From: an uncultured Acetatifactor sp.
GTDB taxonomy: Bacteria; Bacillota; Clostridia; Lachnospirales; Lachnospiraceae
NCBI GenBank assembly: GCA_934402315.1
Contig: CAKRTS010000001.1
Coordinates: 288,178-352,177 of the forward strand
DNA: 64,000 bases
Direction of reading: 5' to 3'
The notes beneath the pieces are model-generated. The model made no database searches and was not told where the DNA came from. It worked only from the letters and a program-made list of their open reading frames with translations. Numbering within the stretch: position 1 is the first letter of the stretch; each line of letters opens with the position of its first letter. The translations under genes were made by a program, and so were the position numbers. Positions 34,889-43,158 of the stretch are shown here, in pieces.

Positions 34889-35824
34889 TCACTGCCAGTA
34901 GGAATTGATCTTCTCCTTGTTCAGCCCCTCACCGATCACAATGATGATCTCCTGACCAAGCTCTACGGGACTGACATTGATCTCCTCGTGCGTCGCGTTC
35001 AGTGCAATCCATTTTCCGTCGGTAACCGGCAGAAAACCCTTGACACGGAACACCCTTCCACACTCCTTATCATGCAGCAGCGCCTTTGCCTTGTCAACCA
35101 GCTCCTGCTCGGAAATGTGTACATTCATAAAATAGAGCGAGGAAAACGCCTTACTCTGGTCAAACCACAGCTTGACATAGCTCTCCGCCCGGTAGCCACA
35201 GGTCAGAAAGCTCTCATAGTCCTTGCTATCCAGCTCCTCCCAGTCCTTTACCAGCAGCTCCGCCTCCGTAAATCTTCTGCGGCACTGGAATTTTTCCATG
35301 ACACGGTTCATATGCTGGAGCGTTCCCGAAAGCTCCTGCTCCGTCGCCTCCTGACTGCGGCTGACAATGATCTGTCCCGCGTTTGCGATCTGCGAGGCGA
35401 GCATATAGTCCGACTCCTCCGAAAGCTCCTCCGGCAGCTTCGCATTGACGATTGCAAGCACATTGCCGATCTCGTACCATGCATCGAGTGGCTCCTCATG
35501 CAGCACATCAAAAAATTCGTCCACGTCAAAAATTCCGGACGGCTCAATGAGCACACGGTCAAAGCCCCTCATTCCCATGGAGATCAGCTTCGTCTTCAGC
35601 CGCCTCTTGTGCGTGTCCTTGTCGCAGCCGCCGGCGATCATCTCCACCTCGCAGCCCGCTCCCATCAGCTCCTGCAACAGCAGCATATCGACATTGACCG
35701 CTCCGAAATCATTCTCCAGAATGGCAACGCGCTTTCCGTTCTCCATCAGATAAGCCGCGTATTTTTTAATAAAGGTCGTCTTTCCCGAGCCAAGAAACCC
35801 GGTGATCAGATCTATCGGAATCAT
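34889..35824 (-). CDS. CobW/COG0523-type GTPase without the CxCC motif
   Basis: The 311 residues have the P-loop DLITGFLGSGKTTFIKKYAA, switch region ENDFGAVNVDMLLLQ, Walker B-like FDRVLIEPSGIFDVDEFFDV and the base-recognition motif IIVSRSQEAT in place of the usual NKxD. COG0523 metallochaperones normally carry CxCC after the conserved GG. Here the sequence is IAGGCDKDTHKRRLKT with a single Cys, so metal handling may differ. The C-terminal CobW domain is present (LYFMNVHISEQELVDKAKAL). It is transcribed with the upstream coiled-coil gene and the downstream small gene. Confidence 0.85.
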   Translation of the reverse strand: MIPIDLITGFLGSGKTTFIKKYAAYLMENGKRVAILENDFGAVNVDMLLLQELMGAGCEVEMIAGGCDKDTHKRRLKTKLISMGMRGFDRVLIEPSGIFDVDEFFDVLHEEPLDAWYEIGNVLAIVNAKLPEELSEESDYMLASQIANAGQIIVSRSQEATEQELSGTLQHMNRVMEKFQCRRRFTEAELLVKDWEELDSKDYESFLTCGYRAESYVKLWFDQSKAFSSLYFMNVHISEQELVDKAKALLHDKECGRVFRVKGFLPVTDGKWIALNATHEEINVSPVELGQEIIIVIGEGLNKEKINSYWQ

Positions 35825-35845
35825 AATTTTGCCTCTTTTCTGTTC

Positions 35846-36439
35846 TTATTCCTCTGATGAAGCCGTTTCTCCCATCTCCTTCGGGATCTCCGGCAGCGCA
35901 ATATCCAACCCGACCTCCGTGTTATCCGCGAGTTCTGCCGGATCGGCATACTTCGTCTTCTTCTCCTCGTCATCGTCCCATAGGGAATCGTATTTCTTAC
36001 GCTTCTTAGCGGTCATATTGTGAAGTGCCGCCGCATTCTTGACCGCCTGATAGAGCTTCGGGTTATACTCCATCAGCTTCTTCTCATCCTTATAAGGCAC
36101 CTTCGCACCGGAGGCGATCCTCCTTGCCACCTCCATCAGCTTACTGACCTCTCTCGTACTCTCCTGCGACTTTTCCGACTGCTGCTTCGCGCTCTCCGTC
36201 TGCATTACTAAATCATGCTGCAGATTTAGGACATCCAGAACCTTCTGGTTCGCATCCAGCTTCTCCTGCGTCTCCCGTATGGACAGCTCAAGCGTCGCCG
36301 CTGCCTCCGTATATTCGCCGGCTCCCGTAAGCTTTGCTTTCCTCTGTGCCGCATCCCGCTGTTCGGTCAGCGTCCTTGTCCTCTCCGTCAGCGTCTGCCT
36401 GTAATTCTGATACCTTTGAAGTGCCTCTCCTATCTTCAT
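35846..36439 (-). CDS. Hypothetical coiled-coil protein
   Basis: The 197 residues are mostly helical and charged, with heptad-like stretches (ALQRYQNYRQTLTERTRTLT, AATLELSIRETQEKLDANQK) and an acidic C-terminus. No membrane segment or signal. Not recognised. It lies 21 bases before the CobW-like gene. The start at 36439 is preferred because AAGGATGAG precedes it. An ATG four codons earlier lies within that site. A 7-bp hairpin (TGCTACA/TGTAGCA) lies just upstream. Confidence 0.65.
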   Translation of the reverse strand: MKIGEALQRYQNYRQTLTERTRTLTEQRDAAQRKAKLTGAGEYTEAAATLELSIRETQEKLDANQKVLDVLNLQHDLVMQTESAKQQSEKSQESTREVSKLMEVARRIASGAKVPYKDEKKLMEYNPKLYQAVKNAAALHNMTAKKRKKYDSLWDDDEEKKTKYADPAELADNTEVGLDIALPEIPKEMGETASSEE

Positions 36440-36552
36440 AGCCGCTCTCATCCTTGTCCGCTTATTGCTACATCCGTGTAGCAGTTCTATTGCAACAAAT
36501 GTTTTCTATAAACATTATCGTACATTTCTTCAAAATCTTAAGAGGCTTTCCC

Positions 36553-36581
36553 TTGTAAAAAGGGACATTCTGTACTAAAAT
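36553..36581 (+). promoter_or_regulatory. Sigma-A promoter of the thioesterase gene
   Basis: -35 TTGTAA (36553-36558), 17-bp spacer, -10 TAAAAT (36576-36581), 32 bases before the start codon. Confidence 0.65.
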
Positions 36582-36613
36582 GGGTCTGTCAGAAAACAGA
36601 AAGGATGTGCAGA

Positions 36614-37090
36614 ATGGAACCGAAAAAAGTGACTGATTCCATGACAGAACAGGTTCATGTTGTCATTTATCCCGATATTAACGGCTTCGGCAGACTCTTC
36701 GGAGGTCAGCTCTTACAATGGATCGACGAGGTGGCGGGCGCAACCGCCAGACGGCACTGCGGCCATAACGCCACGACTGCTGCCATCGATAATCTACAGT
36801 TCAAAGCAGGTGCATTTCTGAACGATGTCCTCGTGCTGATCGGACGTGTCACCTATGTCGGACGGACATCCATGGAAGTGCGCGTTGACACCTATAAGGA
36901 AAATGCGGACGGCAGCCGCCATCCCATCAACCGCGCCTACTTCGTCATGGTCAATATGGGTGAGGACGGCAAGCCGTCAGAGGTGCCGCCGCTTCTCTTA
37001 AATCCGGAGGATCCGGCGGAGCAGATGGAATGGGAAAGTGCCCAGAAGCGCCGTGAGCTCAGACTGTTGCGCAGAAAGGAGGGCTTTTGA
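36614..37090 (+). CDS. Acyl-CoA thioesterase (hotdog fold)
   Basis: The 158 residues match the YciA/acyl-CoA hydrolase hotdog family: NGFGRLFGGQLLQWIDEVAG and ATARRHCGHNATTAAIDNLQ hold the catalytic region, followed by VLIGRVTYVGRTSMEVRVDT. It hydrolyses acyl-CoA to free acid and CoA. Chain preference unknown. The ATG at 36614 is eight bases after AAAGGA. Another ATG three codons earlier touches that site. Single gene with its own promoter and terminator. Confidence 0.9.
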   Translation: MEPKKVTDSMTEQVHVVIYPDINGFGRLFGGQLLQWIDEVAGATARRHCGHNATTAAIDNLQFKAGAFLNDVLVLIGRVTYVGRTSMEVRVDTYKENADGSRHPINRAYFVMVNMGEDGKPSEVPPLLLNPEDPAEQMEWESAQKRRELRLLRRKEGF

Positions 37091-37105
37091 CAGCCCTCCC
37101 TTTTT
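37078..37105 (+). terminator. Terminator overlapping the thioesterase stop codon
   Basis: Stem GGAGGGCT (37078-37085) with AGCCCTCC (37092-37099), then CTTTTTC. The stop codon is inside the loop. It may also work for the convergent anti-sigma gene that ends at 37105. Confidence 0.8.
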
Positions 37106-38049
37106 CATTCGTATTTCGTGTAAATATCCTCTGAAATCTTAAACTCAACACACCCCATATACATCGGGGCGACATCCCCCTCGTTAAAGCAGATGACAAG
37201 TCTGCCGTCCTGATCGAGGTAGAACGAAGTATTCTCCGTGATCGACCGGAAATTCCACTCTGGCACCTCCTGATCATCCAGCCAGTAATACACATTGCTG
37301 TCCGCATCCATCTGCTCCCGCATCTGCTTCTTGATGTCCTCACTAATCTGCGAGATATAGTCGTCATTTCCCGGAAACAGATCCGCGAGAGTCAGACGTT
37401 CTCCGGTCGACAGGTCGATTGTATAAAAATAATCCCACTCTGCGCCGCTTCCCATCGCCTGAAAGCAGATCAGCTTTAAAGCGAAATAATCCTCTGTCGT
37501 CGACAGTGTCTGCGACTTCACCATCATGTCCTGATGCCCCTGCTCCATATTTTCCTCAAACTCTTCGATCAGCTGATCCGTGATCGTCTGAATCTCCGCA
37601 TTGATCTCGTCGGTCGTCTTTTTCAGGTTCTTCGTCACCTCCGCAGGCACCGCGCCCGCTGCCCCCTCCGGCATTCCTGTAACCTCTCCCGATGCTGTCA
37701 GCATGTAAGGCTCCACCACCAGCTCCGGAACCCCCACATTGATTGCATTGTTCTCATCCTCGTAATGATAATCGCGGAAAGTAACCACACTGATCAGCTT
37801 CCCGAGAAAGGGAATGTTCTCCATGGCATTCGCCACACCCATGGTCGTATTCGGCAGAATGATGAGCGCTGCGACCAGTGCCGCTGCCATTGTTGAAAGA
37901 CTGCGTATGCGCACCAGAGCACGCTTCTTGCGCTTCTCTCTCTTGGCTCTTTTAATTTTTCCGCTAAGCTGGCGCACCTGCTCTGAAGTCATTTGCCGCG
38001 CCAGATATTCCTCCTTCGCACTTTGCAGTTCTCTGTCGGATTCTATCAT
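37105..38049 (-). CDS. RsiV-like anti-sigma factor
   Basis: The 314 residues have a cytoplasmic N-terminus (about 65, basic at its end), one membrane helix (STMAAALVAALIILP) and an extracytoplasmic domain. That domain ends in a DUF3298 module: WDYFYTIDLSTGERLTLADL, NTSFYLDQDGRLVICFNEGD and VAPMYMGCVEFKI. This is the RsiV layout. RsiV holds an ECF sigma factor at the membrane and, in Bacillus, releases it on binding lysozyme. The ATG at 38049 with AAGGAAGG eight bases upstream is used instead of a GTG overlapping the sigma gene. It lies 55 bases after its sigma factor. Confidence 0.88.
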   Translation of the reverse strand: MIESDRELQSAKEEYLARQMTSEQVRQLSGKIKRAKREKRKKRALVRIRSLSTMAAALVAALIILPNTTMGVANAMENIPFLGKLISVVTFRDYHYEDENNAINVGVPELVVEPYMLTASGEVTGMPEGAAGAVPAEVTKNLKKTTDEINAEIQTITDQLIEEFEENMEQGHQDMMVKSQTLSTTEDYFALKLICFQAMGSGAEWDYFYTIDLSTGERLTLADLFPGNDDYISQISEDIKKQMREQMDADSNVYYWLDDQEVPEWNFRSITENTSFYLDQDGRLVICFNEGDVAPMYMGCVEFKISEDIYTKYE

Positions 38050-38104
38050 CAAAAAAACCTTCCTTTCCCACCGATAGAGCTTCTCTGTCAGGAACCATCC
38101 CATA

Positions 38105-38593
38105 TCATATAGCTTCTTCCTGTCCACCCAGCTTCACCCTCAACTTCTTCAGACTTCGGTACAGTCTGCTCTTCACCGTGTTTACATTTTCATTCAGTAT
38201 TTCCGAAATTTCCTCCAGCTTCATATCCTCAAAATAGCGAAGCTCCACGACAGCCTTGTCCTCCTTTTCCAGCCCATCCAGTGCTTTCCGGAGATCAAAG
38301 TTCTCATAGGTATCCTCCACAGAGAGCAGATTCCTCTCCTGCTCCATCTCTTCCAGCGAAACAGGCTGTCTCTCCCTGTAGAAATTAAAGATCTCATTCA
38401 GCATAATCCTGTATATCCATGTTGACGCATAATCCGGATTTTTCAGGCTTCCGCTTTTCAGTATCGCCTTGTATGCCCCATTCTGCACAATATCTCCTGC
38501 GTCGTCCTCATTATGCACATAGCTGAGCGCCAGGCGGTAATACTTGTCATAATTTTCCATCAGAAGCTGCTCAACCCTTCTTTCGCGCCTCAT
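38105..38593 (-). CDS. ECF sigma factor, SigV-like
   Basis: The 162 residues show sigma region 2 (MENYDKYYRLALSYVHNEDD, then YASTWIYRIMLNEIFNFYRE) and region 4 (DKAVVELRYFEDMKLEEISE, then NENVNTVKSRLYRSLKKLR). It directs RNA polymerase to envelope-stress promoters once the RsiV-like protein releases it. The ribosome binding site GAGGGG is nine bases from the ATG. The operon starts with a large lipoprotein gene behind an ECF-type promoter at 41043-41070, so the sigma factor probably drives its own transcription. Confidence 0.92.
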   Translation of the reverse strand: MRRERRVEQLLMENYDKYYRLALSYVHNEDDAGDIVQNGAYKAILKSGSLKNPDYASTWIYRIMLNEIFNFYRERQPVSLEEMEQERNLLSVEDTYENFDLRKALDGLEKEDKAVVELRYFEDMKLEEISEILNENVNTVKSRLYRSLKKLRVKLGGQEEAI

Positions 38594-38609
38594 GTTTCAT
38601 TTCCCCTCA

Positions 38610-38630
38610 GGGCGTCCGCTTAGGACGCCC
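38610..38630 (-). promoter_or_regulatory. Intercistronic GC-rich hairpin
   Basis: Perfect 8-bp stem GGGCGTCC/GGACGCCC with a 5-base loop, between the lipoprotein stop and the sigma start. There is no T-run on the minus strand. It could stabilise the upstream mRNA or tune expression of the sigma gene. Confidence 0.6.
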
Positions 38631-38641
38631 GTTTGCTTTCT

Positions 38642-40966
38642 TTATTCATTTTCGTCAAGGTAGAGCTGCACCCTGTTCTGAATGAGCTTTGCCACATCCT
38701 CAGCGCTCTTCTGTCCATCGAAAAATGCGGGCAGCTCCTCGTTGATGATCTGTACGACAGAATCATTCTGGTAGGTGGTGCGCCTGATGCCCTCCACAAA
38801 AGCAACCGCCTGATCCACCTGCTCCTGCGTCAGCTGCGGCAGAACGATCTGCTCATCATTCAGGTAATAGATGTCGTCGTACTCCACCTTCTGTCCCTGC
38901 TCATCGATATAGTAAGGCTTCTCCATCGCACGCTGCGCCATTTTCAGGAAAGCGTCTCTGTTTACCGGCATACTGCCGATCGTATCGCTCGTCTGGTATT
39001 CATCGGTCAGATAATAGCGCACGAACTCCCATGCGACATCCTTGTAGGCAGACTTCGCAGAAATAGCATAGCTGTCCCCGCAGATTACGGCGGAACCGTC
39101 ACGATCCGCAGATGGGAATCCTACATACACGACATTCTCGCCGAAGGAACCATTGATGCAGGCGCTGAGTCTGCTGAAATCATAGAGATACAGCGGCATC
39201 AGCATCGTCTTCCCGGTTCTGTACTGGTTTGCATATGCCGTCCAGTCATAATCCTCGTCATAATTGGTCTGCTCCGGCAGGGTTGCCGCATATCTGATTA
39301 GATTTACAAACTCCTCCGAATCGAAGCTGCTCTTTCCCGTGTTACTGTCAATATAATCATTTCCACAATACTGTATTGCATACTGCATAAAGGCATCTCT
39401 TGTCGTCTCTCCGAAGGCGCTTGCCCCTTCGCCCAGACTCGCAAGAGCCTTTGTAAACTCTTCCATGTTCCAGCCGCTGATGTCGCCCAGAACGGACTTC
39501 TTCCCGATAAAGGTTTCCACCGTGAAGCTCGGAATCACCTGATAGAGCTTTCCGTCAATACGATATGCCTCAAAAACATTGTCCAGATAGGTTTTTCCAG
39601 ACAGCTCGGCATCCTGCGCAATCAGCTCGTCGATATCGGCAAGTACACCCTTCTTCGCCAGATTACCCAACGGAATATTGGAATTTACCAGCAGAATATC
39701 GGGCATTTTCCCCGCCAGAATGTCATTGTTCAGCTGGGTCGTACCGGCACTATAATCCTCCATGGTTGCATATTCCGAATAGTCCCTGACCGTGATCTTA
39801 TACTCCGTGTTCGCCTTGTTGAAGTCAATAATCTTTGACTTAATATCCGATCCGATATAAGTACCGCCGAACACGAGAGTCTTCTTATCCGGTATGTCCT
39901 CCGGCTTTACCTTGGTAAATATGCCGAGACGGAAGCCGGAACCCTCCAGCTCATAATAGGCAGCCGCAAACTGTTCATCGCTGATCTGCACCGGATAGCT
40001 CATGCTGCTTGCCGCCAGATCGGAATCAACCATGTTCATCAGCCGCCTGATGTCGGTGTCTCCCTCTTTCCATGAAGAAACACCGTACTGATCTGTCAGC
40101 AGGAAGGTACCGTTCACCCCTGCGGTCAGTTCATAATTCTGAATAGTGGCAGGCAGTTCAACCTGACTGCCGAAGGCACCTGCTGCCGGGTCATAGATCA
40201 GCCCTGTCAGTGCCGTGTAATCGTTGTTGTAAGTCAGGAAGAGCCATGTTCCGTCTCCCTGAGACACTACCGTATTCAGGTTCTGGAGCTTCGATTCATC
40301 CAGATTCTGCTGCTTCACAAGGTTTCCCGTCGCATCCAGCTCTATGCACCGATATGCGGTGTCACCGCCGTTCAAAAGCACCTCCACTCCGTTATCGGTC
40401 GCGTTGATTGCCACGACGTTCACATAGTCCGCCTCAAGATCTGCGCCAAGCTCCTGACTCCAGAGCATTTCTCCTGCTGGAGACCAGCACTGCAGCTCCT
40501 GCTTCTGGTCATAGACATAATTCTCCACATCGACCAGCGTACTGATTCCCAATGCCAGATAAACGTTTCCGTCCTTGGAAACGGCTGCATTGTTCAAATA
40601 GGCGTTCTCGGTGTCCGTGGACTCCGGCAGCGGAATATCTGCCACGTTGACATCCGTTCCGTCTATATTGGCAGAGAGAAGCGCTAGATACTCCGCCGTA
40701 TCCCCCCAGCAGTCGTACAGGGCATATATCTTATCATTCTGATACATGACGCTGCGAATGGACGCTCCCGCCGGAATGGCATCCGTGGAAATGTCCTGAC
40801 AGCGGTAGACATACTGCTTTGTCTCCACAGCTGCCGCCTCGTTTTCTTTACTGCCGGAAGTGGACGCTCCGCTTTCCCCGGTACCTCCTCCGCAGGCGGT
40901 AAGCCCGGCGACCATCGCCGCAGCAAGCACCGCCGCAAATATTTTCTTTTTCCTACTGTTTTTCAT
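38642..40966 (-). CDS. Large substrate-binding-like lipoprotein
   Basis: The 774 residues begin with a lipoprotein signal (KKKIFAAVLAAAMVAGLTA then Cys). Residues about 40-370 are beta-rich with repeated strands (AYLNNAAVSKDGNVYLALGI, VVAINATDNGVEVLLNGGDT), suggesting a propeller-like domain. From about 370 a type 1 extracellular substrate-binding domain follows (TLVFGGTYIGSDIKSKIIDF, ILAGKMPDILLVNSNIPLGN, AWEFVRYYLTDEYQTS). No permease or ATPase is next to it. It is first in an operon with the ECF sigma and RsiV-like genes, so it may sense or bind an envelope signal rather than feed a transporter. GAGGAG lies only four bases before the ATG. Confidence 0.82.
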   Translation of the reverse strand: MKNSRKKKIFAAVLAAAMVAGLTACGGGTGESGASTSGSKENEAAAVETKQYVYRCQDISTDAIPAGASIRSVMYQNDKIYALYDCWGDTAEYLALLSANIDGTDVNVADIPLPESTDTENAYLNNAAVSKDGNVYLALGISTLVDVENYVYDQKQELQCWSPAGEMLWSQELGADLEADYVNVVAINATDNGVEVLLNGGDTAYRCIELDATGNLVKQQNLDESKLQNLNTVVSQGDGTWLFLTYNNDYTALTGLIYDPAAGAFGSQVELPATIQNYELTAGVNGTFLLTDQYGVSSWKEGDTDIRRLMNMVDSDLAASSMSYPVQISDEQFAAAYYELEGSGFRLGIFTKVKPEDIPDKKTLVFGGTYIGSDIKSKIIDFNKANTEYKITVRDYSEYATMEDYSAGTTQLNNDILAGKMPDILLVNSNIPLGNLAKKGVLADIDELIAQDAELSGKTYLDNVFEAYRIDGKLYQVIPSFTVETFIGKKSVLGDISGWNMEEFTKALASLGEGASAFGETTRDAFMQYAIQYCGNDYIDSNTGKSSFDSEEFVNLIRYAATLPEQTNYDEDYDWTAYANQYRTGKTMLMPLYLYDFSRLSACINGSFGENVVYVGFPSADRDGSAVICGDSYAISAKSAYKDVAWEFVRYYLTDEYQTSDTIGSMPVNRDAFLKMAQRAMEKPYYIDEQGQKVEYDDIYYLNDEQIVLPQLTQEQVDQAVAFVEGIRRTTYQNDSVVQIINEELPAFFDGQKSAEDVAKLIQNRVQLYLDENE

Positions 40967-41042
40967 ACTACTCCTCTTTTCCGCGCACATTTCCTGCGCA
41001 CACAAAAATTGTGTTGTACCCATCTTTCCCAGTACATATTGT

Positions 41043-41070
41043 TAGACGGTTGAGAAACCAAAAAAGTTTC
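41043..41070 (-). promoter_or_regulatory. ECF-sigma-type promoter of the lipoprotein-sigma-antisigma operon
   Basis: Minus strand: GAAAC followed by T-rich sequence (41066-41070 is the GAAAC), a 17-bp spacer, and CGTCTA (41043-41048). This fits the GAAAC/CGTC pattern of Bacillus ECF promoters, most closely SigV and SigW types. It lies in the short gap after the AAA ATPase gene and 77 bases before the lipoprotein start, which supports autoregulation by the SigV-like factor. Confidence 0.65.
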
Positions 41071-41075
41071 TAAAA

Positions 41076-43136
41076 TCAGTATAAAATTGAAACCATGTTA
41101 GACTGATCCAGCATTCTTCCCATTTTTTCATATTCAATTCTTAATGCCGCCGCTATGTCCGCTGCATCCAGCTTCCTCTGCTCCATCAATGCCATATAGA
41201 CGGCATTGCGGACAATACTCTTGATATTGCTTCCGCTCAATTCAAACTGCGAGGCAAGATTGGAGATCAGCTTCTCATTTCCGCCCAGCTCCGTGTCCTG
41301 AAGCATATCCTCCCAGAGCTGTCTGCGCATCTCTTCATCCGGCATCTCGAACTGGATACTGATTGTGATTCGTCTCATAAAGGCAGGGTCAAAGTTGCGC
41401 GCAATGTTCGTTGCCAGAATGACCATACCGTCATAGGACTCAATTCGCTGAAGGATATAGGAGGTCTCCTGATTCGCGTACTTATCGTTGGACTCCTTGA
41501 CCTCCGTCCGCTTTCCAAACAAAGAATCCGCCTCATCAAAGAAGAGGATCACGTTCGCCTGCTGTGCTTCTCTGAATATCCGCTCCAGATTCTTTGCTGT
41601 CTCACCGACATATTTGCTGCTGACCTGGCTGAGATCCACGCGATACAGATCCATCTGTAGTTCATTCGCTATTACCTGCGCCGCCATTGTCTTGCCCGTT
41701 CCCGGAGGGCCATACATCAGCACACTCACGCCGCGTCCGTAAGGGTACCTGTCTCCTAAGTACTCCTGCGCCTGGAAGCGATACTTCAGATGGGCACATG
41801 CCAGCTTCATCGCCCTTGCATTCTCCGGCTTCACCTTCAGATCCTCCCATCGGAATACCGTATGAATCTGCTCCATCAGTATATTTTCGGAAAGCTGGCT
41901 GCACTCACGGACACAGGAAAGTATCAGCGCATTGTCAATCTGCTGCTCCTCATTCTGCCCGCACCGTCTCTTAGCCCGCACAAATACCTCACAGATGTCA
42001 GCCGGAAGCAGACGATATTTTCCAGCTAACAGCTTATAGTCCACGTCCTCTGCGACCTGATACTGACTGCCGATCTTATTCCACAGGGCGAGACTATCCT
42101 CCACGCTCAGTTCATCCAGAGATACCTTCTGTGTAGAAAAGGACACTGCCTTTGCCAGTATCTGATCCGGGGTTGTCCCAATAAAAATCAGCTTATACTC
42201 ACTGACGATGGATTCCACCAGATGTCTGGCCTCCATACTCTCCATGTCACATTCCATCAGATCCAGATAGGGGATACAGCCGTTTACCCGGCAGCTGAAA
42301 AAGCAGCTGCCCAGAAGCTTGTGTCCCTCCTGTCTGCCCACCTCCAATATGTAAGACAGTCTGAACACACAGATCCGGTAACCGAGCTTTGCCGCACATT
42401 CCCTGCTGAAATATTTCTTCCCGGCTCCCGGTCTGCCCTGTATTTCAAACACCAGCCGTTCCCTGGAGCCCCGCTCAAGCTCCCCTTCTGCGACGCCACT
42501 CACCCATGCAGACTCTTTCACATGAATCGCAGCCGGTTCCTCCATCAATGGATACACTCTGCATCCATGCTGAGTTTCATTGTCCGATCCGCATAACCAC
42601 CAGAATACATTTTTGCGAAGAATAAGCTGGGAATCCTCTCTCCGTTCAAACAGATCCGCCTTTTCCCTGCAATCCGAGGCAAGGCGCATCATACTTTTAT
42701 CCGCCGCAATACCCAGATATTTCGCAAGCGCTTTTACAAGGGAAATATCTAAGCCCTTGTTCCCGCTGTCTCCCTGCAATACAAGAAACGCTTTTTTATA
42801 CTTCGGGTCACTCTGCTCTATAAATGCCAGTACAACTGCCAGCAGCCACACCTCATCCAGCCGGTATAGCCAGCGCAATTTCAACAGCCGCGGTGCATCT
42901 TCATAGACATCTTCGGTCATCAGAATATTTAACAATTCTTCCCACAAGCTGCGAAGTCCCGGATCGACATTTATTTCAGGCTGCACCGGCGTTAAGACAT
43001 ACAGTAGCTCCTGATTCGTCACCGACAGTCCCGGAAGATAAAATCTGTTTTCGGGATCACATCGCTGTTCCAATATCTCCTTCAGCAGAAGGTCTGCAAA
43101 TACATAGATGCTTTGTATCAACTGCTCGTTTTCCAA
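41076..43136 (-). CDS. Two-domain AAA+ ATPase of the contractile-injection (Afp15/Pvc15) type
   Basis: The 686 residues contain a degenerate first ATPase module (GRPGAGKKYF at 234-243, with Lys where Thr/Ser is expected, and a weak Walker B at IPYLDLMECD). A complete second module follows: Walker A LMYGPPGTGKTMAAQVIANE (476-483), DLYRVDLSQVSSKYVGETAK, Walker B VILFFDEADSLFGKRTEVKE (534-537), sensor Asn 577 and paired Arg 588-589. The second module reads like the ATPase found in nearly all extracellular contractile injection loci, whose exact job is unsettled (assembly or cargo loading). Start codon TTG with AAGGGAG seven bases upstream. It is last of three genes after the two giant paralogs, 22 bases from the nearer one. 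No injection structural genes are in the window. Confidence 0.82.
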   Translation of the reverse strand: MENEQLIQSIYVFADLLLKEILEQRCDPENRFYLPGLSVTNQELLYVLTPVQPEINVDPGLRSLWEELLNILMTEDVYEDAPRLLKLRWLYRLDEVWLLAVVLAFIEQSDPKYKKAFLVLQGDSGNKGLDISLVKALAKYLGIAADKSMMRLASDCREKADLFERREDSQLILRKNVFWWLCGSDNETQHGCRVYPLMEEPAAIHVKESAWVSGVAEGELERGSRERLVFEIQGRPGAGKKYFSRECAAKLGYRICVFRLSYILEVGRQEGHKLLGSCFFSCRVNGCIPYLDLMECDMESMEARHLVESIVSEYKLIFIGTTPDQILAKAVSFSTQKVSLDELSVEDSLALWNKIGSQYQVAEDVDYKLLAGKYRLLPADICEVFVRAKRRCGQNEEQQIDNALILSCVRECSQLSENILMEQIHTVFRWEDLKVKPENARAMKLACAHLKYRFQAQEYLGDRYPYGRGVSVLMYGPPGTGKTMAAQVIANELQMDLYRVDLSQVSSKYVGETAKNLERIFREAQQANVILFFDEADSLFGKRTEVKESNDKYANQETSYILQRIESYDGMVILATNIARNFDPAFMRRITISIQFEMPDEEMRRQLWEDMLQDTELGGNEKLISNLASQFELSGSNIKSIVRNAVYMALMEQRKLDAADIAAALRIEYEKMGRMLDQSNMVSILY

Positions 43137-43158
43137 TTTATTTCTCCCTTCTGCCGGT

